NCBI GenBank assembly: GCA_001793775.1
Contig: MGIN01000027.1
Span: 9,855-36,066, forward strand
Reading direction: 5' to 3'
DNA length: 26,212 nt
DNA from: Candidatus Wolfebacteria bacterium GWA1_42_9
Lineage (GTDB): Bacteria > Patescibacteriota > Minisyncoccia > UBA6257 > JAGOQP01
Shown: one piece after another, positions 22,468-26,212 of the stretch
Layout: each line of letters begins with the position of its first letter
Numbering within the stretch: the first letter of the stretch is position 1
Notes under the pieces: generated by a model
What the model saw: the letters and a program-made list of their open reading frames with translations, nothing else
The model's database searches: none
Told to the model about the DNA's origin: nothing
Translations under genes and position numbers: made by a program

Positions 22468-23274
22468 ATGTTCTATATTCTCCACGGACCCAACTACTAT
22501 CAGAGACAGAAGAAAGCGGCCCAACTAATAGAAGCGGCCCGAGCCAAATATCCTCTTTTGGCAGTCGGCCGGTTTTTTCTGGACGAAGAGGAAGATCTGG
22601 AGAGGTTAATAAATTTTTCCACCTCTAGGAGTCTTTTTGAGAGGGGCAAGAGAGCAATTGTTGTCAGCGGGTTGTTTTCTCTGGAAGACGAGGCGATTAG
22701 AGAAAGAATTTTGCTTCTCTCCCAATCACCCGATTTTTTGTTGATTGCCAATGAGACCGAAAAAATAGACCGGCAGATAGAAAAAATCAGCGGGTCTTTG
22801 AAGTTTGAAAAACAATATTTTGGAGAGTTGAGAAGAGAGGAATTGGCTGAATTTTTGACCAAAGAATCTCTTCTTTTGGAAATCAAAATAGAGTCGGCGG
22901 CTTTAAATTTTTTGATTGATGTTCTCGGTCTGGACACCGGCGGCTTGGTGAACGAGATTAAAAAACTGTCCCTGGCGGCCAACCCAATCACCCTTTCTTT
23001 CGTCAAATCTCTCGGCTGGTATATAGAGAGCTTCGGCATCTTTGATCTTTCCCGGGAGGTTAACAACCCAAGATTTAATTTAAAAAACCGACTCTTTTTC
23101 TGGGAAACGCTTTTGTTTCAAAAAATTGAGCTTGGTTTTGTTTTTAACTATCTGGCTAAGGTTGCTTCTGATAGGGATTTTATAGCCCAGCTGGCTTGGG
23201 CAGACAGGAAGATCAAGTCGGGGCTGCTCTCGGTTGATCAGGCGCTTTTGAAAGTGGTTTTATCTCCCAAATAA
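22468..23274 (+). CDS. holA: DNA polymerase III delta subunit-like protein (HolA)
   Basis: Probable clamp-loader delta subunit, the wrench that opens the sliding clamp. At 268 residues it is short against the usual 330-345. The N-terminal MFYILHGPNYYQRQKKAAQLI replaces the common Y-L-L-x-G-x-D/N opening. The middle holds LLIANETEKIDRQIEKISGSL, like the family's strand with K-kx-x-L. Residues 120-185 look like the small helical lid domain (EELAEFLTKESLLLEIKIESAALNFLIDVLGLDTGGLVNEIKKLSL), ending in a D-x-x-x-L-x-N-E-L/I-x-K-L pattern typical of HolA. The C-terminal collar is abbreviated. The match is by pattern, so the confidence is moderate. It converges on rpsT at a shared terminator. Confidence 0.78.
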   Translation: MFYILHGPNYYQRQKKAAQLIEAARAKYPLLAVGRFFLDEEEDLERLINFSTSRSLFERGKRAIVVSGLFSLEDEAIRERILLLSQSPDFLLIANETEKIDRQIEKISGSLKFEKQYFGELRREELAEFLTKESLLLEIKIESAALNFLIDVLGLDTGGLVNEIKKLSLAANPITLSFVKSLGWYIESFGIFDLSREVNNPRFNLKNRLFFWETLLFQKIELGFVFNYLAKVASDRDFIAQLAWADRKIKSGLLSVDQALLKVVLSPK

Positions 23275-23310
23275 AAAATCGCCCCAAATCCATTGGGGCG
23301 AATATTTTTT
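23273..23310. terminator. Two-way intrinsic terminator between holA and rpsT
   Basis: The stem TCGCCCCAA / TTGGGGCGA (23279-23287 and 23293-23301) has the 5-base loop ATCCA. An A-run on the left (23273-23278) and a T-run on the right (23304-23310) give a U-tail in both directions. It serves the converging holA and rpsT transcripts and overlaps the rpsT stop codon. Confidence 0.92.
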
Positions 23311-23575
23311 AAGACGAAATTTTGGCTAGAAGCTTGCTGGCGCGGGACTTGATACGGGCGGCTTTGTTTTTCTTGATATATCCTGTTTTGGCAGTTTTAT
23401 CGGCGGTCTTGTAGATTTTTTTTAAAACCTCCCGGGCTTCCTTGATTTTCTTTTCTTGAATAAGTTTCTGGAAAGCTTTGGTTGTTTCTTTCAACTCCGC
23501 CTTTCTTTTAAGGTTGAGTTTTCGGTGGCGGACATTTTGCCGCAGGGCCTTTTTGGCCGATTGGATGATGGGCAT
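23309..23575 (-). CDS. rpsT: 30S ribosomal protein S20
   Basis: The 88-residue basic protein binds 16S rRNA near the 5' domain early in 30S assembly. MPIIQSAKKALRQNVRHRKLNLKRK is the family's first helix, and AAKTGYIKKNKAARIKSRASKLL-like sequence closes it; Lys, Arg and Ala dominate and the length is normal. Apart from the 87-codon gene near the right end, it is the only convincing minus-strand gene here, diverging from ruvA and converging with holA. The ATG lies about 37 bases below the promoter -10 and has no Shine-Dalgarno site; the purine-rich AAAGAA before it is weak. Confidence 0.95.
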   Translation of the reverse strand: MPIIQSAKKALRQNVRHRKLNLKRKAELKETTKAFQKLIQEKKIKEAREVLKKIYKTADKTAKTGYIKKNKAARIKSRASKLLAKISS

Positions 23576-23611
23576 TTCTTTAACTGGTAACCAATAACTT
23601 ATAACGGAGGT

Positions 23612-23640
23612 ATGGTATCAAAGGGATACTTTAAAGTCAA
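23612..23640 (-). promoter_or_regulatory. rpsT promoter
   Basis: On the minus strand TTGACT (23640-23635) and TACCAT (23617-23612) are spaced by exactly 17 bases. The leader to the rpsT ATG is about 30 bases. Confidence 0.65.
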
Positions 23641-23663
23641 TTGTTTTTCAGCTATGATTATCC

Positions 23664-23698
23664 AGTTATCGGTTATCCGTTATTGGTCATCTGTTATT
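23664..23698 (+). repeat. Degenerate short tandem repeat before ruvA
   Basis: About five imperfect copies of a 7-8 base word (GTTATC, GTTATC, GTTATTG, GTCATC, GTTATT) end just before the ruvA ATG. Related words on the other strand (GTTAT, TTATTGGTTA) lie in the rpsT leader. This is similar in kind to the repeat before the helicase gene. TATGAT at 23653-23658 is a possible ruvA -10. Confidence 0.5.
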
Positions 23699-23702
23699 TT
23701 AT

Positions 23703-24287
23703 ATGATTTATTCCTTATCGGGAAAAGTTACTCATAAAGAAGACGGTTTTTTGGTGGTGGAAACGGGAGGGGTCGGTTTTTCGGTTTTCATTCCGCGGCA
23801 TCTTTTGGCAAAAACCTCTATCAGACAAAAGATATCTCTTTTTTGTTTTTTTTCCCCGGAAAATTTTGAACTCTATGGGTTTTCTCAAAAGGAAGAACTT
23901 TCTCTTTTTAAGCTCTTGAATACTGTTCCCGGAATCGGGCCGCGGATGGCTTTGAAACTGATAAACGGCGTGGGCTTCTCCCATCTGATGGAAGCGATTG
24001 TCAGAGAAAAAGGTGAAATTATTTCAAAAAGAGGAGGAGTAGGAACCAAAACCGCCTCTAAAGTGATTCTGGAATTAAAGGAGAAGGTGAAGAAAATGGA
24101 TTTGAAACACAAAGAAACGGTTGGTTTTGAGGAAGAAGAGCTTTTGGAAGAGGTTCTCAAGGGCCTGGGATATCGTAAAAAGGACATTGAATATGCAGCC
24201 GACAAGGTTTTGAAAGGGTCGGATAAGTTTGAAGAAAAAGTGAAAGCGGCTTTGAAGTTGCTGGCCCAAAAATACCAAAAAAGATAA
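23703..24287 (+). CDS. ruvA: Holliday junction branch-migration protein RuvA
   Basis: Binds four-way DNA junctions as a tetramer and positions the RuvB motors. The N-terminal OB domain is typical (MIYSLSGKV, VVETGGVGFSVFIP, ENFELYGF). Two helix-hairpin-helix motifs follow (LNTVPGIGPRMALKLI and RGGVGTKTASKVILELKEKV), then a linker with an acidic run and the RuvB-binding domain III (EEVLKGLGYRKKDIEYAADKVL). The length of 194 is normal. The Mur ligase gene starts 3 bases after its stop, so they share a transcript. No ruvB or ruvC is in the window. No Shine-Dalgarno site. Confidence 0.96.
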   Translation: MIYSLSGKVTHKEDGFLVVETGGVGFSVFIPRHLLAKTSIRQKISLFCFFSPENFELYGFSQKEELSLFKLLNTVPGIGPRMALKLINGVGFSHLMEAIVREKGEIISKRGGVGTKTASKVILELKEKVKKMDLKHKETVGFEEEELLEEVLKGLGYRKKDIEYAADKVLKGSDKFEEKVKAALKLLAQKYQKR

Positions 24288-24290
24288 AAC

Positions 24291-25574
24291 ATGAAGGCAA
24301 ATTCTTGGGAGAGGGTCAATAAAATTTTAGAAGGATTTAAAAAATTTCCTCTTTTTAGGTTTCTTTACAGGATTTCCTGGGCTCCCCGGGTTTATCATTT
24401 TTTCTTGGCTTTGGCGGGGGCGCTGATTTACTATTTTCCTTCAAGAAAAATAAAAGTTATTGGCGTGACCGGGACCAAAGGCAAGAGCACCACCGTTGAA
24501 TTGATTAGCTTCTTTTTGGAAAAGGCGGGGTACAAAACCGCCTTCTTTTCTTCGGTGCACATAAAAATCGGCGACGAAATCAAAAATAATCGTTTTGGCA
24601 ACAGCTCTCCGGGGAGATTCTTTCTCCAATATTTTTTAAGGCAGGCCGTCAATAACAGCTGTCGTTACGCGATTGTCGAAATAACTTCTCAAGGCGCCTT
24701 TCTTTTCCGCCATCGGTTTATTGCCTGGGACGGAGCTGTTTTTTTAAATATTCATCCCGAACACATTGAAGCCCACGGGTCTTTTGAAAAGTATCTGGAT
24801 GCCAAACTCTCTTTTTTCCGCTATGCGGCTGAATCCCCCTTCGGAAAATCTTGTCGGTTCTTTGTAAATAAAAATGATAAGCATGCAAGAGATTTTATTA
24901 ATGCTGCTGGTGGAAAGGAGCTAGTTCTTTTTTCGGGAAAGGAGATTAGTTTTAAAAACATCAATCTTCCCGATGGCCTTTTGGGAGATTTCAATCGGGA
25001 GAATGTCGCGGCCGCTTGGGCGGTGGCAAAGAGCGAAAATGTTTCCGAAGATATTTTGAAGTTCTTGGAAAAGTTTGAAGGAGTGGAAGGGAGAATGGAT
25101 TTTGTTCAAAAAGAGCCGTTTGGGGTGGTGGTTGACTATGCTCACACTCCCGATTCTTTGGAAGCGGTTTATCAAACCCTTTCTTTTTATAAGAAGAAGC
25201 CTGGCTGGTTGATTTGTGTGCTTGGCTCTTGCGGAGGTGGGAGGGACAGATGGAAAAGGTTGAAAATGGGAGAAATTGCCGCCCGCTACTGCAATTTTGT
25301 TATTTTAACCAACGAAGACCCGTATGACGAACAGCCAGAATCTATAATAGATGAAATTGCATCCGGCTGTTCGCAAATCCGAAGTCCGAGATCTGAAACC
25401 CTAAAAATTATTGATAGAAAAGAGGCGATAAAAAAAGCGATTTCTCTGGCAAAAAGGGGAGATGTGGTGGTTTGCACGGGAAAGGGTTCGGAGCAGTCCA
25501 TTCATATTGCTGGAGGAAAAACTATTTCTTGGTCGGAAAAGGGAATCATTGAGCAAATCCTGAATAAGAATTAA
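24291..25574 (+). CDS. MurE-like Mur ligase lacking the usual N-terminal domain
   Basis: The 427-residue ATP-dependent amide ligase is probably a peptidoglycan stem-peptide synthetase. The central domain has GVTGTKGKST (58-67, P-loop K65), the EITSQGAF block and NIHPEHIEAHGS. The C-terminal domain has GVEGRMDFV, VVVDYAHTPDSLEAVY, LGSCGGGRDRWKR and TGKGSEQ. These fit MurE best. Two departures stand out. The P-loop comes at residue 58 instead of about 110, so the N-terminal UDP-sugar-binding domain is replaced by a short hydrophobic segment (VYHFFLALAGALIYYF). The amino-acid-binding DNPR motif reads NEDPYDEQ, so the third residue cannot be predicted. Low-complexity codons lie near residues 361-373. 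A related ligase with a different substrate is possible. Confidence 0.85.
   Translation: MKANSWERVNKILEGFKKFPLFRFLYRISWAPRVYHFFLALAGALIYYFPSRKIKVIGVTGTKGKSTTVELISFFLEKAGYKTAFFSSVHIKIGDEIKNNRFGNSSPGRFFLQYFLRQAVNNSCRYAIVEITSQGAFLFRHRFIAWDGAVFLNIHPEHIEAHGSFEKYLDAKLSFFRYAAESPFGKSCRFFVNKNDKHARDFINAAGGKELVLFSGKEISFKNINLPDGLLGDFNRENVAAAWAVAKSENVSEDILKFLEKFEGVEGRMDFVQKEPFGVVVDYAHTPDSLEAVYQTLSFYKKKPGWLICVLGSCGGGRDRWKRLKMGEIAARYCNFVILTNEDPYDEQPESIIDEIASGCSQIRSPRSETLKIIDRKEAIKKAISLAKRGDVVVCTGKGSEQSIHIAGGKTISWSEKGIIEQILNKN
25369..25409 (+). repeat. Low-complexity stretch inside the Mur ligase gene
   Basis: The words AATCCGAAG, TCCGAGATC and TGAAACCCTAAAAATT resemble those of the rsmA insertion at 4765-4826. 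It encodes about 14 residues (SQIRSPRSETLKI) in a part of the family that varies in length. Confidence 0.4.
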
Positions 25575-25599
25575 CTCGCCGTGTCTACCAATGACTATC

Positions 25600-25621
25600 T
25601 TATTTGACGGTCGTCAAATAA
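25600..25621. repeat. 9-bp inverted repeat downstream of the Mur ligase
   Basis: TTATTTGAC-GGTC-GTCAAATAA. It lies 26 bases after the ligase stop without a T-run, so it is a weak terminator or a protein-binding dyad. The rest of 25575-25722 holds no gene I can support. Confidence 0.75.
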
Positions 25622-25675
25622 AGTATGGGAGAATTGGGCAGTATAAAAAATAGGATAGAAATGTTTATAAAGTGG

Positions 25676-25697
25676 AACCAGCCCCGTGGGGCTGGTT
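25676..25697 (-). terminator. GC-rich hairpin downstream of the 87-codon gene
   Basis: AACCAGCCCC-GT-GGGGCTGGTT is a perfect inverted repeat. Read on the minus strand it comes 25 bases after the stop codon and is followed by CCACTTTAT, a poor U-tail. It is the likely 3' end of the minus-strand transcript. Confidence 0.55.
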
Positions 25698-25709
25698 TCG
25701 AGTACTTGT

Positions 25710-25734
25710 GAGACTGGAACTGCTAACCGGTCTC
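25710..25734 (-). repeat. Hairpin around the stop codon of the 87-codon gene
   Basis: GAGACTGG (25710-25717) pairs with CCGGTCTC (25727-25734) through eight pairs including one G-U. The stop codon (25725-25723) lies in the 9-base loop. Confidence 0.55.
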
Positions 25735-25986
25735 GGGTATGGGAGCGAGGGGGGAGAGAGGAAGCTTCTCCTGGTGGGCCCTGAAAGGAAGCGTCGCTTC
25801 CCAGCCGGCCCGGTTGACTACTTGGGCGACGGCGTTGACTGCCTTTCTCTGATCATCGGTGAGTCCATTGAGCTCACCATGTTCACCGATAAATATGGGG
25901 GCGCCGTCTTGGGAGGGAAATAGTCCGCAGAACGGAACCTCCTTCCCTTCGACGACGATCTTGAAGTCGCCAAGCCTGATTCTCAT
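25723..25986 (-). CDS. Small GC-rich hypothetical protein with strong Shine-Dalgarno site
   Basis: I do not recognise the 87-residue product. It starts MRIRLGDFKIVVEGKEVPFCG, a beta-hairpin-like opening. A helix follows (LTDDQRKAVNAVAQVVNRAGWEATL), and a Pro-rich tail closes it (PLSPLAPIPETG). There is one cysteine, no signal peptide and no membrane segment. Evidence that it is real: AAAGGAGG lies 5 bases before the ATG, the third codon positions are strongly G/C-rich, a TTGACA box (26035-26030) lies upstream, and hairpins end it. Both its base use and its ribosome site differ from every neighbour, which suggests later arrival or special expression. An overlapping 83-codon plus-strand frame (25672-25923) is a shadow. 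Confidence 0.72.
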   Translation of the reverse strand: MRIRLGDFKIVVEGKEVPFCGLFPSQDGAPIFIGEHGELNGLTDDQRKAVNAVAQVVNRAGWEATLPFRAHQEKLPLSPLAPIPETG

Positions 25987-25997
25987 CGGAACCTCCT
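25987..25997 (-). promoter_or_regulatory. Strong Shine-Dalgarno site of the 87-codon gene
   Basis: On the minus strand GGAAAGGAGGTTCCG precedes the ATG at 25986, with AGGAGG about 5 bases away. It is the only full Shine-Dalgarno sequence at a start codon in the window. Confidence 0.85.
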
Positions 25998-26029
25998 TTC
26001 CTATCTAAAGAAGCATATTGGTTTTTATT

Positions 26030-26035
26030 TGTCAA
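26030..26035 (-). promoter_or_regulatory. Consensus -35 box for the 87-codon gene
   Basis: TTGACA on the minus strand, about 44 bases before the ATG. The base at 17-bp spacing (TTCTTT) is a poor -10 and TAGATA lies at 22 bp, so the promoter is only partly supported. Confidence 0.4.
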
Positions 26036-26066
26036 AATTCAATTCGGTGAATTTTTGGGTTTATGT

Positions 26067-26086
26067 TAAAATAGCTGGTATAGAAT
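26067..26086 (+). promoter_or_regulatory. Candidate -10 elements before the metallo-beta-lactamase-fold gene
   Basis: TAAAAT (26067-26072) and TAGAAT (26081-26086) each match the -10 consensus at five of six positions. The leader to the ATG at 26103 would be about 10-25 bases. No clear -35. Confidence 0.35.
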
Positions 26087-26102
26087 TTGTTTTGAAATTG
26101 TT

Positions 26103-26212
26103 ATGAAACTTACATTTGTCGGCGGAGGAGGTGAAGTCACAGGGGCCTGCTATCTTCTGGAAGATGGCGGTTTGAAAATTTTGGTTGACTGCGGACTTCA
26201 TCAGGGCTCGCG
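26103..26212 (+). CDS. Metallo-beta-lactamase-fold protein, probably beta-CASP ribonuclease family, 5' part only
   Basis: Only the first 36 codons are inside the window. They read [20 protein letters not shown] then [11 protein letters not shown], the standard first strands of metallo-beta-lactamase-fold hydrolases; the [11 protein letters not shown] and DCGLHQG pair is typical of the beta-CASP branch (RNA 3'-end processing nuclease and exonuclease relatives). The zinc-binding HxHxDH motif comes later in the family and is not visible. The start is set by the family's usual N-terminus; no Shine-Dalgarno site. It diverges from the 87-codon minus-strand gene. Confidence 0.8.
   Translation, partial: MKLTFVGGGGEVTGACYLLEDGGLKILVDCGLHQGS

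Noticed and set aside
25672..25740. Possible tRNA from GGTTTCGAGTAC and neighbouring hairpins
   Set aside because: No acceptor stem, anticodon arm or proper T-loop can be assembled; the hairpins fit the 3' end of the minus-strand gene.
25672..25923. Plus-strand 83-codon frame opposite the small minus-strand gene
   Set aside because: It lacks a ribosome site and reads as composition-driven sequence; the minus-strand frame has promoter, Shine-Dalgarno and codon-position support.

Overview
This 26.2 kb window looks like part of a Candidate Phyla Radiation (Patescibacteria) chromosome, possibly Microgenomates-like; the exact phylum is a guess. The reasons are: packed genes at moderate to low GC; short versions of housekeeping proteins (UvrD-type helicase of 596 aa, HolA of 268 aa, a Mur ligase without its usual N-terminal domain); a long locus of VirB/PrgI-type secretion genes next to proteins I cannot name; and an almost complete lack of Shine-Dalgarno sites. 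TGA is used as a stop (for example after the ComM-like gene) and no reading frame needs UGA recoding, so the standard bacterial code fits.

Layout. Positions 1-4.5 kb: the 3' part of a ComM/YifB-type Mg-chelatase AAA ATPase, a UbiA-family membrane prenyltransferase with an extra N-terminal membrane half, and a UvrD/PcrA-type helicase preceded by a perfect 36-bp palindrome. 4.5-5.4 kb: rsmA (ksgA), whose coding frame carries three repeat-like or low-complexity insertions. 5.4-18.1 kb: an envelope-spanning machine related to type IV secretion systems. In order it encodes a one-pass anchored protein, a secreted Cys-rich protein, a VirB6/TrbL-like polytopic protein, a cytosolic unknown, a PrgI/VirB3-like protein, a separate TraC/VirB4 N-terminal domain, a VirB4 ATPase, a small membrane protein, a secreted beta-rich protein, a VirB2-like pilin domain fused to an M15-like peptidase domain, and an anchored beta-propeller. 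No VirD4, VirB11 or relaxase is visible, so the window does not show a complete conjugation system. One base after the propeller gene comes a PAS-containing sensor histidine kinase (18.1-19.4 kb).

19.4-20.7 kb: mutM (fpg) lies between copies of a structured repeat, with a near-perfect 41-bp inverted repeat on either side. 20.7-23.3 kb: pyrG, whose promoter contains a dyad and whose transcript appears leaderless, then holA. holA converges on rpsT across a two-way terminator. 23.7-25.6 kb: ruvA and a MurE-like ligase. 25.6-26.2 kb: an 87-codon GC-rich gene on the minus strand, the only gene here with a strong Shine-Dalgarno site, and the first 36 codons of a metallo-beta-lactamase-fold (probably beta-CASP) protein cut off by the window edge.

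The main points of interest are the pilin-peptidase fusion inside the secretion locus with its split VirB4, the repeat system around mutM, repeat-like sequence carried in frame inside rsmA, and the combination of leaderless promoters with missing Shine-Dalgarno sites. No tRNA, rRNA or CRISPR array was seen. No gene-free stretch exceeds 300 bases.
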